Assembly (NCBI RefSeq): GCF_000376425.1
Contig: NZ_AQWL01000005.1
Span: 1 to 64,000 of the forward strand
Length of the DNA stretch: 64,000 nt
DNA from: Thiobacillus denitrificans DSM 12475
GTDB lineage: Bacteria; Pseudomonadota; Gammaproteobacteria; Burkholderiales; Thiobacillaceae
Reading direction: 5' to 3'
Part shown: positions 8,424-16,833 of the stretch, one piece after another
Numbering within the stretch: position 1 is the stretch's first letter
How the letters are laid out: the number at the start of each line of letters is the position of its first letter
Position numbers and translations under genes: made by a program
The notes under the pieces: generated by a model
Told to the model about the DNA's origin: nothing
What the model saw: only the letters and a program-made list of their open reading frames with translations
Databases searched by the model: none

Positions 8424-8849
8424 GTGATACACGCGCATTTTCTCTTCTGGCGGTTTTTGGCATTGACCATTCTGCTCAGCCCGCTTGCCGCAGCGGCTGG
8501 AATCATCGTCCATCCCAGCGTCGAAGGCCGCAGCATCAGCATCGTCAGCCTGCGCAACATCTACACCCTGCGCCAGACGCTATGGCCCAACCACCAGCCC
8601 ATCGTGATTTTCGTCCTGCCGGATGACCATCCGGTGCACGAGGCCTTTGCCAAGGAAAAGCTCGGCCTCTATCCCTATCGACTGCGCCAGACCTGGGACC
8701 GCCTGAGCTTCAGCGGCATGGCCAGCGCCCCCATCGAAGTAAAAGACGAAAACGAAATGCAGGCACGCGTGCGTGCCACGCCCGGCGCAATCGGATACAC
8801 AAGCAAGGACACAGGCCATGACGGCATCAAGATTCTCCGGCTGGAATAA
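8424..8849 (+). CDS. Short PstS-like periplasmic protein
   Basis: 141 residues from GTG 8424, with an N-terminal hydrophobic signal peptide ending near LAAAAG. The mature part (VSLRNIYTLRQTLWPNHQPIVIFVLPDDHPVHEAFAKEKLG, ending ATPGAIGYTS) resembles one lobe of phosphate-binding PstS-like proteins. It is far shorter than a true ABC-transporter binding protein (about 330 residues) and no transporter genes lie nearby. It overlaps the next gene by 32 bases and begins a three-gene unit with an outer-membrane barrel and a GGDEF-EAL sensor. A ligand-sensing role for that sensor is an inference. Confidence 0.8.
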   Translation: MIHAHFLFWRFLALTILLSPLAAAAGIIVHPSVEGRSISIVSLRNIYTLRQTLWPNHQPIVIFVLPDDHPVHEAFAKEKLGLYPYRLRQTWDRLSFSGMASAPIEVKDENEMQARVRATPGAIGYTSKDTGHDGIKILRLE

Positions 8850-10011
8850 GCTGCTGCTGAGCGGGCTGCTGGTGGCATCGTCCGCTTGGGCGGATCACTT
8901 GGCCGATTCCCGCTACCACATCCAGGGATTTGCAGCGCAAGGCCTGATCGGCAGCACCAACAACCAATTCTTTGGCGATAGCCGGGATACGGTCAGCGCC
9001 GATTTCACCGAAGCCGGCCTCCACGGTTCCTGGCAGCCGCTCGATGCCCTGCGCCTATCGGGTCAGATACTGTATCGCCGGGCGGGCGAAAGTGACCAGG
9101 ATGGCGTGCGCCTGGATTACGTCCAGGCCGACTGGCAGTTTTATCAAACCGAAGTCACCCGGCTCGGCCTCAAGCTCGGCAAGGTCAAGCTCCCTTACGG
9201 CCTGTATAACGAGACGCGCGACGTGCCTTTTACCCGCCCCGGCATTCTGCTGCCGCAGTCGGTCTACGTCGACAACAGCCGCGATCTGCTGCTCGCCGCA
9301 CCCGGCGTGTTTCTGCACGGCGCCAGCGCGCAGAAATACGGCGCGACCGACTTTATGCTGGGCTGGGTACGTCCCGATTTCGACAGCGAATCCGTGGATT
9401 ACAGCTTCCTCGGCAACGTGCGGCCCGGCAGGCTGAAAGGCAAAGGCACCCTCGGTGCCCGGCTGCGCTGGGACACCCCGACCGATACCACCCTGATGCT
9501 GACCTACGCCGACGCCAAGGCCGATTACACCCCGGGCAGCATCGATGCCCTGGCGGCGGGCACCATGCAGTTCCGTAATCTGCTGGCAACCGTGCAACAG
9601 CGGTTCGACACCGTGACACTGACCGCCGAGTATGGCGAACCGCGGCTCGATCTGCGCGGCTTCGGCGCGCTGCCCGATACCCATCGGGTTATCCAGGCAG
9701 CCTACCTCCAGGGTGAGTGGCGTTTCCACCCGGCGTGGGAATTGATGCTGCGCCATGACCTCTTCCATCGTGACAAGCACGACAAAAGCGGCCGCCGGTT
9801 TGAGGCCGCCACCGGCCTGCCGGCACACGGCATGTTCGCCCGCGACTGGACGCTGGGGTTGCGCTGGGATGCCACGCCCAGCCTGATGCTGCGCGCGGAA
9901 TATCACCGCGTGAACGGCACCGGCTGGCTGCCGGGCCCGGACAATCCCGATTTCCTCAGCCGCGAACAGCGCTGGAATATGTGGCTGTTGCAGGCGGCCT
10001 ACCGTTTCTAG
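8818..10011 (+). CDS. Outer-membrane beta-barrel porin-like protein
   Basis: About 397 residues from ATG 8818, with a signal peptide ending near ASSAWA. The rest alternates polar and hydrophobic residues in beta-hairpin fashion and ends in aromatic residues (MWLLQAAYRF), the C-terminal Phe being the signature of outer-membrane insertion. Phrases such as GLKLGKVKLPYGLYNETRDVP are typical of short-chain porin-like barrels. It overlaps the PstS-like gene and ends two bases before the GGDEF-EAL gene, so the three are translationally coupled. Its substrate cannot be read from the sequence. Confidence 0.82.
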   Translation: MTASRFSGWNKLLLSGLLVASSAWADHLADSRYHIQGFAAQGLIGSTNNQFFGDSRDTVSADFTEAGLHGSWQPLDALRLSGQILYRRAGESDQDGVRLDYVQADWQFYQTEVTRLGLKLGKVKLPYGLYNETRDVPFTRPGILLPQSVYVDNSRDLLLAAPGVFLHGASAQKYGATDFMLGWVRPDFDSESVDYSFLGNVRPGRLKGKGTLGARLRWDTPTDTTLMLTYADAKADYTPGSIDALAAGTMQFRNLLATVQQRFDTVTLTAEYGEPRLDLRGFGALPDTHRVIQAAYLQGEWRFHPAWELMLRHDLFHRDKHDKSGRRFEAATGLPAHGMFARDWTLGLRWDATPSLMLRAEYHRVNGTGWLPGPDNPDFLSREQRWNMWLLQAAYRF

Positions 10012-10013
10012 CC

Positions 10014-12749
10014 ATGCGCCTCCCCGCTTTTCTCAGCCTGAAGTGGAAGCTGCTGCTGCCACTCACCCTGGCCATGGCGATCGGCACGATGGCGCTCACC
10101 TGGACCAACGACACCAACCTGCGCCGCGAAGTGCAGCAGACGCGGCTCGACAGTGCGACGCGCAACGAGGCGCTGCTGCGCTTCCTGATCCGGCAGAACG
10201 AGCGCCAGCTGGTGGATGCGGGCGCGGCGATGGCCGATTTTCTGGTGGCCAGCCGCAATAGTCCGATCGACAGGGAATCCGGTTTTGTGCTGCGGGCTTA
10301 TTGGGAACAGCTGAGCCTCAACCACGGCTTTGAAAGCCTGCGCCTGTATGACGTCAGGCAACATTTGTTGACCGGCTTCGGCGACATGCCCACTACCGAC
10401 GCCTTGATGGATTCCCAACTGGCGTCCGTACTGGCCACCGAACGCCCCGCCAGCGGCCTGCATTGTGCCGGGCGTTGCCTGTTCTACGGCATGGCGCCGG
10501 TGCTGCGCGGCGGCATCACCACGGGCGTGGTGGTGGTGGCAATGGACCTGTCGAGCCTGCTGAGCGCATTTGTCCAGAGCAGCGGACGCGATCTGGCCGT
10601 TGCCATCGACCGTCAACGCGCGCCCCAACTGCTCGCCACCACCACCCCGGATATCAAGGCCATGGTAAAGCAGGCGGATTTCACGCCGTATCCGCAGCGC
10701 CCGCAACTCGAATCCGCCTTGAGCCACATCGGCAGCAACGTATACGAATGGCAGAAACTGCAACCACTTGCCTCCGTGCCCGGCGCCCCCTATTTCATCG
10801 CGCGCAAGAACGTAACCGATGCGGAGCGCGCGATTGAACAGGCGTTTTTGACCAATCTGGTCACCGGCCTGACGGTCTTCCTGCTCGCCGAAGGCGTGCT
10901 GCTGGTTTCGCTTGCCTGGTTCATGCAGCGGATGAACCGCGTCAGCACCAGCCTGCCGCTGCTCGGCGAAGGCCGCTGGCACGACGCCCGTCAGCACCTG
11001 CAATTTCAGGACCAGTTGCCGCGCGACGAGCTCACCACGCTGGAGCATGCCGCGCTCGCCCTCGCCAGCCAGCTCGAATCGCTCGACACGGCCTCACGCA
11101 AGCAGCAAAACGATCTGGCCGAACTGGTCGACACCCTGTCGCATGAGCGGGACTTCAGTTCGGGCCTGCTGGACACGGCACAGGCACTGATCCTGACACA
11201 GGATCGACATGGGGCGATCCGCATGGCCAACCGCTACGTCGAAACGCTCACCGGCCTCACCGCAAACCAGCTGATCGGGCAGGATTATTTCACGCAGATG
11301 ATCGCCCAGCAGGAGCGCCGCGACTGGCGCGCACGTCTGCTGGCGCACTTTGGCAGCGATCTCGCGCCGCTGCGGTTTGAAGCGCTCCTCGCCACCCCCG
11401 GCGGGCTGCGCAACATTGCCTGGGTGCATTCGCTGATCGGCCAGGAAAACGGCAACGAGCCGCTGATGCTGTCGGTGGGGCTGGACATGACCGAACTCAA
11501 GAGCGCGCAGGCACGCGCCAGTTATCTGTCCGACTACGACACGCTGACCGGCCTGTACAACCGCCAGGGCTTTCAACGCCGGCTGGCCCATGCGCTGACC
11601 GAGGCGGAAAGCGGCTCGCTGCTGCTGATCGACCTCGACGATTTCAAGGCGATCAACGATCTGGCCGGCCACAGCGCCGGCGATATGGTGATCCAGCATA
11701 TGGCCGAGCGCCTGCGCGAACTCCGGCCAGCACCCAAACTGGCTGCCCGGCTGGGTGGCGACGAGTTCGCCCTGTTCTTCGAACCGCTGCCGGACGCGCA
11801 ACTGCTGCAGACTGCGCGCCTGCTGTGCAAGGGCGACCGCGAGCGCCACATCGCCACCGCCTGCGTCGGCATCGCGATGACCCAGCCCAGCTGCAGCACG
11901 GAAAGCCTGCTTGGCCACGCCGACCTGGCGCTCTCGCAGGCGCGCGCCAAAGGCCGCTCCAACTGGCACCTGTACAACCCGGCCGACGGCACCCGCGAAA
12001 GCCTGCTCGACCGCACCGAGCAACTCGCCCTCATCACCGATGCCCTGCACGACAATCGGCTGGCGCTTTTCCTGCAGCCCGTGATGGCGATCCAGGCCGC
12101 GCAGGCCACGCACTACGAGGCGCTGCTGCGGGTGCGCATGCCCGACGGCCGGATTCTGCCGCCCGCCCCGCTGATCGCCGCAGCGGAAGCCTCCGGCCTC
12201 ATCCGCGACATCGACCAGTGGGTACTGCAGCATGCCGTCGCACTGATTGCCGGCCGGCCGGGCCTGCGTCTGGCGGTCAACCTGTCCGCGCGCAGCCTGG
12301 ACAACCCGGAATTGCCCGCGTTGCTGCAGGAAATGCTGCAGCAACAGGGCGTCAAGCCGCAACAGCTGATCCTGGAAATCACCGAAACAGCGGCCCTCAA
12401 CCAGCTGACGCACGCCGAAATCCTGCTCACCGGCATCCGCGCGCTAGGCTGCAAGCTGGCGCTGGACGATTTCGGCGTCGGCTTTTCCACCTTCCAGTAC
12501 CTGAAGCACCTGCCGGTGGATTTCGTCAAGATCGACGGTTCCTTCATCCGCACGCTGGATCACAGCGAGGACGACCGGCTGTTCGTGAAAGCCCTGGTCG
12601 ACGCGATACACGGTTACGGCAAGCTGGCGGTGGCGGAATACGTCGAGAACCAGGCCATTCTTCAGTGGGTGAAGGAACTTGGCGTGGATTATGCCCAGGG
12701 CTACCACTTCGGCAGGCCGCAGGAGGCCGACACGGTGCTCGCTGGCTGA
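10014..12749 (+). CDS. Membrane sensor with PAS, GGDEF and EAL domains
   Basis: About 911 residues from ATG 10014, two bases after the barrel stop codon. A first membrane helix (about residues 8-30) and a second (about 278-304) bracket a periplasmic sensor domain. A PAS domain follows (RHGAIRMANRYVETLTGLTANQLIG, about 400-425). The GGDEF domain has an intact RLGGDEFAL (about 578) and the EAL domain an intact YEALLR (about 701), with NLSARS, ITETAAL, LDDFGVGFST, VKIDGSF and VAEYVEN. Gly is replaced by Tyr in VAE(G)VE, but the catalytic Glu stays. Both c-di-GMP synthesis and breakdown look possible. Its periplasmic domain may read the PstS-like protein. Confidence 0.93.
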   Translation: MRLPAFLSLKWKLLLPLTLAMAIGTMALTWTNDTNLRREVQQTRLDSATRNEALLRFLIRQNERQLVDAGAAMADFLVASRNSPIDRESGFVLRAYWEQLSLNHGFESLRLYDVRQHLLTGFGDMPTTDALMDSQLASVLATERPASGLHCAGRCLFYGMAPVLRGGITTGVVVVAMDLSSLLSAFVQSSGRDLAVAIDRQRAPQLLATTTPDIKAMVKQADFTPYPQRPQLESALSHIGSNVYEWQKLQPLASVPGAPYFIARKNVTDAERAIEQAFLTNLVTGLTVFLLAEGVLLVSLAWFMQRMNRVSTSLPLLGEGRWHDARQHLQFQDQLPRDELTTLEHAALALASQLESLDTASRKQQNDLAELVDTLSHERDFSSGLLDTAQALILTQDRHGAIRMANRYVETLTGLTANQLIGQDYFTQMIAQQERRDWRARLLAHFGSDLAPLRFEALLATPGGLRNIAWVHSLIGQENGNEPLMLSVGLDMTELKSAQARASYLSDYDTLTGLYNRQGFQRRLAHALTEAESGSLLLIDLDDFKAINDLAGHSAGDMVIQHMAERLRELRPAPKLAARLGGDEFALFFEPLPDAQLLQTARLLCKGDRERHIATACVGIAMTQPSCSTESLLGHADLALSQARAKGRSNWHLYNPADGTRESLLDRTEQLALITDALHDNRLALFLQPVMAIQAAQATHYEALLRVRMPDGRILPPAPLIAAAEASGLIRDIDQWVLQHAVALIAGRPGLRLAVNLSARSLDNPELPALLQEMLQQQGVKPQQLILEITETAALNQLTHAEILLTGIRALGCKLALDDFGVGFSTFQYLKHLPVDFVKIDGSFIRTLDHSEDDRLFVKALVDAIHGYGKLAVAEYVENQAILQWVKELGVDYAQGYHFGRPQEADTVLAG

Positions 12750-12805
12750 TTGCGGATGCGGTGCTATACCTAACAGCAGGAACGTTCCCGTAACAGGAGG
12801 TTGGC

Positions 12806-13129
12806 ATGAAAACGCAAGACGATGCGTCCGGTCCCGCCATTTTCGACCCCGACGGTTTTCTGATCGACCCGGCCATGTGGAGCGAGAGCCTGGCCGACCG
12901 CATTGCCCAGACCGACGGCCTGAGCAATCTCAGTGAATTGCAACTGAGCCTGCTGTACACCTTGCGGCACGAGTTTTCCAAACATGGCAGCGTGACCGCG
13001 CTCAGCCATATCTGCCATCTCAGCGGACAAGACCCGGACTGCATGCAACACCTGTTCTCCAACCCGCGCGAGGCCTGGCGGCTGGCAGGGCTCCCCAATC
13101 CGGGCGAGGAAGCCAAAACCTATCTTTAA
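12806..13129 (+). CDS. DsrC/TusE-like protein lacking the C-terminal cysteines
   Basis: 107 residues with an excellent AGGAGG ribosome binding site. The sequence follows the DsrC/TusE family (IFDPDGFLIDPAMWSESLADRIA, then LQLSLLYTLRHEFSKHG and AWRLAGLPNPGEEAKTYL). DsrC and TusE carry sulfur as persulfide or trisulfide on one or two cysteines in a flexible C-terminal arm. Here that arm ends GLPNPGEEAKTYL with no cysteine. Two cysteines remain in the central part (ICHLSGQDPDCMQHLF). It therefore cannot act as a canonical sulfur carrier; family members without arm cysteines have been suggested to be regulatory. Confidence 0.85.
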   Translation: MKTQDDASGPAIFDPDGFLIDPAMWSESLADRIAQTDGLSNLSELQLSLLYTLRHEFSKHGSVTALSHICHLSGQDPDCMQHLFSNPREAWRLAGLPNPGEEAKTYL

Positions 13130-13157
13130 AGCAACACGGCGGTGCGACAATGACGAG

Positions 13158-13826
13158 ATGAGTTCTACCCCTCCTTCCCTCCATCCCGACGTCTGCCTGC
13201 TGTGCGAACCCATCGTCGGCGCCTTCGGACTGCCGGCCGACACCCCGTTCGTCAGCATCAAGGGCGATCCTTCCCTGCGTGAAACCGTACCGCTGCGCCC
13301 GCGCCAGCACTCGCGTCTGGACCAGATTGCCGGCGAAGTGCTGCAAACCTGCGCCGCCCTGCTGCGCGACACCGGGGTCTATGCGATTTACATCGGTTTC
13401 AACAGCTCGGAAGTGCGCACCGAATCGATCTTCAACCCGTTTGCCTATGAGGTGCACGACGCCGAGGACCTGGTGAAACCCGGCTACACCGCGCGGCATT
13501 TCGTGACCGTGCCGTACGACGAAAAAGTCCGCACCATTGCCTGGGTCCGCGCGATGATCCAATCGGGTCCTCTGCGCCATTACTTGCCAGCCCACTGGCT
13601 GAAGCTGATGGACGCGGGAAGCGCCGGTTGGCAGCCGCTGGCTGCCGAGCGCATCGGCGAAATCGTGCACAGTTTCAACGTGCTGCGCGGCATCGAGGGC
13701 TACTACCTGCGCAATGCCGCGATTTCGTTGTCCGAAGGCATCGTGCGCGCGTCCTACAATTGCGATGGCACCTACATCGTGCGGGCGGATTACTTCCCCG
13801 AGTTCGTGCGCATCAACACGCCCTGA
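13158..13826 (+). CDS. Conserved-looking protein of unknown function
   Basis: 222 residues starting MSSTPPSLHPDVCLLCEPIVG. No signal peptide, membrane segment or known motif is seen. The composition is that of a soluble globular protein, with a Tyr/Arg-rich C-terminus (LRGIEGYYLRNAAISLSEGIVRASYNCDGTYIV). It follows the DsrC-like gene by 28 bases on the same strand and may be co-transcribed. Codon use matches its neighbours, so it is probably a real, resident gene. I do not recognise the family. Confidence 0.8.
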   Translation: MSSTPPSLHPDVCLLCEPIVGAFGLPADTPFVSIKGDPSLRETVPLRPRQHSRLDQIAGEVLQTCAALLRDTGVYAIYIGFNSSEVRTESIFNPFAYEVHDAEDLVKPGYTARHFVTVPYDEKVRTIAWVRAMIQSGPLRHYLPAHWLKLMDAGSAGWQPLAAERIGEIVHSFNVLRGIEGYYLRNAAISLSEGIVRASYNCDGTYIVRADYFPEFVRINTP

Positions 13827-13852
13827 TCCCGGCGCACCCGCAGGCAGCCGCG

Positions 13853-14599
13853 CTAATCCAGCGGCGTATCGATATAGGCCCTGCCCTCCGGACAGCCGGA
13901 GTTGTAATGCCTGTGCCCTGCCCGGGCAAAGGCCAGCGGGCGCCCGGGCTCGCCGCTGGCCGGATGGCGCTCGAAATAGACGCGCACCTCGCGCAGCATC
14001 GGGCGACGCTTGGCAGGGATTGGCGTACGCGGGGTGCTGCAATCGAAAGTGACGGCATCCTTCAGCGCCGGATCGGCCCTGGCCAGCGACGCACGCAAGG
14101 CCGCCAGGCTGACTTCACGGCCCATGTGGCGCGCGATTTCGCCGCCGATCGCCCGATTGACGCGCTCGGTCAGCGTAGCCGAGGCGGCGAAATAGTCCGC
14201 CTCGCGCAGCCCCGAGCAGCTGCCGTGCTTGGCCCACTGGTAGCGGTCCAGGCAGTCCACCGTTGCCGGCATCGCCCGCCCCAGCTGCGCACGCGTCTCC
14301 GCCGGCAGCCGCACCACGGGCAGCCGGCAAAACGGGCCCGCCACTTCGCCGCCGCAATACACCGGATGCGGCCGGTCGGCGCGGTTCGGCCACAACCCGT
14401 GCAGCGTCAGCGGTAGCGCCTTGAAGCCTGCCTCCGACAGGTTCCGGCATTGCGCAAACCGTTTCTTGCGCTGCGGCTCGTCCTCGCAAAACGCGGGGGC
14501 CACGCTCAAGGCCAGCAGGTAATAATCGAAACGCGCGGGCTCGGCACCGCTTGCCAGCGGCAGCAACGCCAGCACGCTGGCCATCCATTTCCATTGCAT
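13853..14599 (-). CDS. Ribonuclease T2 family protein, secreted
   Basis: About 248 residues from ATG 14599 (GGGGAG seven bases upstream). A signal peptide (WMASVLALLPLASGAEP) sends it to the periplasm. Both catalytic segments of RNase T2 are present: LTLHGLWPN (CAS I) and YQWAKHGSC (CAS II), with the two active-site histidines. The protein has many cysteines, fitting the disulfide-rich fold. It would cleave RNA to 2',3'-cyclic phosphates for nutrient scavenging. It converges with the preceding gene and is divergent from ilvE. Confidence 0.93.
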   Translation of the reverse strand: MQWKWMASVLALLPLASGAEPARFDYYLLALSVAPAFCEDEPQRKKRFAQCRNLSEAGFKALPLTLHGLWPNRADRPHPVYCGGEVAGPFCRLPVVRLPAETRAQLGRAMPATVDCLDRYQWAKHGSCSGLREADYFAASATLTERVNRAIGGEIARHMGREVSLAALRASLARADPALKDAVTFDCSTPRTPIPAKRRPMLREVRVYFERHPASGEPGRPLAFARAGHRHYNSGCPEGRAYIDTPLD

Positions 14600-14702
14600 G
14601 TCAGTCTCCCCGGATGGCCGCATCGTGCCATAAGAGCGGGGCTGCGCATCGCCCGGAATCCGGTAAAATCCAGACTTTCCATTTGCTCAAGAAAGCCACA
14701 CC

Positions 14703-15626
14703 ATGTCCATGGCCGACCGCGACGGCGTCATCTGGTACGACGGCAAGCTCGTCCCCTGGCGCGACGCCACCACCCACGTCCTCACCCATACCCTGCACTA
14801 CGGCATGGGCGTCTTCGAGGGGGTGCGCGCCTACAAGGCCGAGCAGGGCACGGCGATTTTCCGCCTGCAGGAGCATACCGACCGGCTGTTCCGCTCCGCC
14901 CACATCCTCGGCATGAAGCTGCCGTTCGACAAGGCCGCGATTTCCGAAGCGCAGCGCACCGTGGTGCGCGAGAACAAGCTCGAATCCGGCTACCTGCGCC
15001 CGATGGCCTTCTTCGGCTCCGAAGCGATGGGCATCTCGGCGAAGAACCTGTCGGTGCACGTCATCGTCGCCGCCTGGCCGTGGGGCGCCTACCTCGGCGC
15101 CGAGGCGCTGGAGAACGGCATCCGCGTGAAGACCAGCTCGTTCTCGCGCCACCATGTCAACATCACCATGTGCAAGGCCAAGGCCAACGGCAACTACATG
15201 AACTCCATCCTCGCGCACAAGGAAGCCGAGACGGACGGCTACGACGAGGCGCTGCTGCTGGACGTCGACGGCTTCGTCGCCGAAGGCTCCGGCGAGAATT
15301 TCTTCATGGTGCGCAACGGCAAGCTCTACACGCCGGACCTCACCGCCGCGCTGGAAGGCATCACCCGCGACACCATCGTTCAGCTGGCCAGCGAAATCGG
15401 CCTGCAGGTGATCGAGAAGCGCATCACCCGCGACGAAGTCTACTGCGCCGACGAAGCCTTCTTCACCGGCACCGCGGCCGAGGTCACGCCGATCCGCGAA
15501 CTCGACAACCGCGCCATCGGCGAAGGCACGCGCGGCCCCATCACCGCAAAACTGCAGGCGATGTATTTCGACTGCGTCCATGGCCGCGCGCCGGCGCACA
15601 CCGGCTGGCTCGCCCCGGTCAAGTAA
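14703..15626 (+). CDS. ilvE: Branched-chain amino acid aminotransferase
   Basis: 307 residues, the usual size. A PLP fold type IV enzyme performing the last step of Leu, Ile and Val synthesis with glutamate as amino donor. Family segments include HYGMGVFEGVRAY, SGYLRPMAFFG, the PLP lysine in CKAKANGNYMNS, EGSGENFFMV, ITRDT and FFTGTAAEVTPI. The start is ATG 14703. A zinc-finger mini-gene follows after 12 bases, a pairing I know from many betaproteobacteria. Confidence 0.97.
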   Translation: MSMADRDGVIWYDGKLVPWRDATTHVLTHTLHYGMGVFEGVRAYKAEQGTAIFRLQEHTDRLFRSAHILGMKLPFDKAAISEAQRTVVRENKLESGYLRPMAFFGSEAMGISAKNLSVHVIVAAWPWGAYLGAEALENGIRVKTSSFSRHHVNITMCKAKANGNYMNSILAHKEAETDGYDEALLLDVDGFVAEGSGENFFMVRNGKLYTPDLTAALEGITRDTIVQLASEIGLQVIEKRITRDEVYCADEAFFTGTAAEVTPIRELDNRAIGEGTRGPITAKLQAMYFDCVHGRAPAHTGWLAPVK

Positions 15627-15638
15627 ACGGAGCCCGGC

Positions 15639-15842
15639 ATGAGCGAACGGCACGACAACACGCAGCGCGTCATCGAGGTCACCGAAGCCGACCTGCCCCT
15701 GCATTGCCCGATGCCGCAGCAGACCGACTGGAATGCCCACCCGCGCGTCTATCTTTCGATCGAATCGCGCGGCGATGCGCTCTGCCCCTACTGCGGCACG
15801 CTCTATCGCCTGAAAGGCAAACCCAGCAGCGGCCATCACTGA
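15639..15842 (+). CDS. CHCC-type zinc-finger protein
   Basis: 67 residues. The C-terminal half carries the zf-CHCC pattern: a Cys in LPLHCPMP, a His in NAHPRVYL, and CPYCG. This is related to the zinc domain of mitochondrial complex I subunit NDUFS6. It lies 12 bases after ilvE and is surely co-transcribed. The molecular role in bacteria is not known. The stop is followed by about 220 bases with no gene. Confidence 0.9.
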   Translation: MSERHDNTQRVIEVTEADLPLHCPMPQQTDWNAHPRVYLSIESRGDALCPYCGTLYRLKGKPSSGHH

Positions 15843-16061
15843 AAACGAAGACCCGCCGGCCTGGCGCATATAAAACTCCGCACGCCTGTCGATATCGCAA
15901 CACCGTACCGGCCTCGATCCCGTCCGGGGATGAATGAGCGGGATGCTCCAGGCTACCCCCTCGCCCTCTGTCGCCGGGCAAATTCCTTGCCGAGCTTCAC
16001 GCCTGGCTTGCTGGAACAGAATTTGCTGCTTGCCGGGCACTAAATTTCTGTCGGGGGGGAT

Positions 16062-16802
16062 ATGGGTATTGCAAAAATCGGCCGGGGTCTGGCCGCCTGC
16101 GCTACGGGCTTGACGATGGGTCTGCCCGCCAGCGCAGCTGTCATTTACCAAACCGACTTCCAGTCGGGCGTCGGCAGCGAATGGTCGCACACGATCACCC
16201 AGAATGCGCCGACACCATACGACTTCGGCCCGCGCACCTTTCTGGGCGAATTCGGCAATGAAACGATCACGCTTTCGCTAGCGGATTTGGGCTGGCACAG
16301 CGGCATACAGCTCGACTTCGACCTCTACCTGATCCGCTCGTGGGACGGCAGTTCGGGAGGAGCCGCGCTTTACGACTATGGCAACGACATATTCAAGGTG
16401 GCCACATCGGGCGGCCTCACCTTGCTGGAAGCCACCTTCAGCAACGGCAACCCCGCAGGCCAGACCTTCGGCCCCGCCGCCAACAATCCGGCCTATACCG
16501 GTGCCGCCGAGTCCTATTCGCTGGGCTACGTATTCGATGACGGCATCCTGGGAATTTCCCAGGTCATGGACTCGGTCTATCGCTTCAGTTTCAACTTTAC
16601 CCACGGCGACAGTCTGCTGGCCTTCGATTTCAGCGGTATCGGCCTGCAGGGGCTGGAAGACGAAAGCTGGGGACTGGATAATGTCCGGGTTTCATTACTC
16701 GGTGGCCAGTCCGCGGCCATACCGAATCCATCCGTGCTGCCGCTGCTCGGGGCGGGATTGATCGGCATGCTGTGGGCACGCCGCAACCGCTCCCCATCGT
16801 AA
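16062..16802 (+). CDS. Exported protein with PEP-CTERM-like sorting signal
   Basis: 246 residues. The N-terminal signal peptide (GLAACATGLTMGLPASA) is followed by a secreted beta-rich domain (IYQTDFQSGVGSEWSHTI, SWGLDNVRVSLLGG). The C-terminus shows the PEP-CTERM tripartite pattern: a short Pro motif (IPNPSVLPLL), a hydrophobic helix (GAGLIGMLWA) and a basic tail (RRNRSPS). The canonical PEP is here PNP. Such proteins are processed by exosortase and linked to exopolysaccharide; no exosortase gene lies in the window. A GC-rich hairpin (about 16808-16826) follows. Confidence 0.87.
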   Translation: MGIAKIGRGLAACATGLTMGLPASAAVIYQTDFQSGVGSEWSHTITQNAPTPYDFGPRTFLGEFGNETITLSLADLGWHSGIQLDFDLYLIRSWDGSSGGAALYDYGNDIFKVATSGGLTLLEATFSNGNPAGQTFGPAANNPAYTGAAESYSLGYVFDDGILGISQVMDSVYRFSFNFTHGDSLLAFDFSGIGLQGLEDESWGLDNVRVSLLGGQSAAIPNPSVLPLLGAGLIGMLWARRNRSPS

Positions 16803-16805
16803 GAA

Positions 16806-16828
16806 ACAGGGCGCGACAGCGCGCCCCG
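16806..16828. terminator. GC-rich hairpin between convergent genes
   Basis: GGGCGCG, a three-base loop and a matching GCGCGCCC arm lie between the stop codons of the PEP-CTERM-like gene and the BcsS-like gene. There is no long U-run on either side, so it is a weak or Rho-assisted terminator for both strands. Confidence 0.5.
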
Positions 16829-16833
16829 ATCCC

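Noticed and set aside
14601-16190. 529-codon open frame on the minus strand
   Set aside because: Antisense to ilvE and the zinc-finger gene; no domain.
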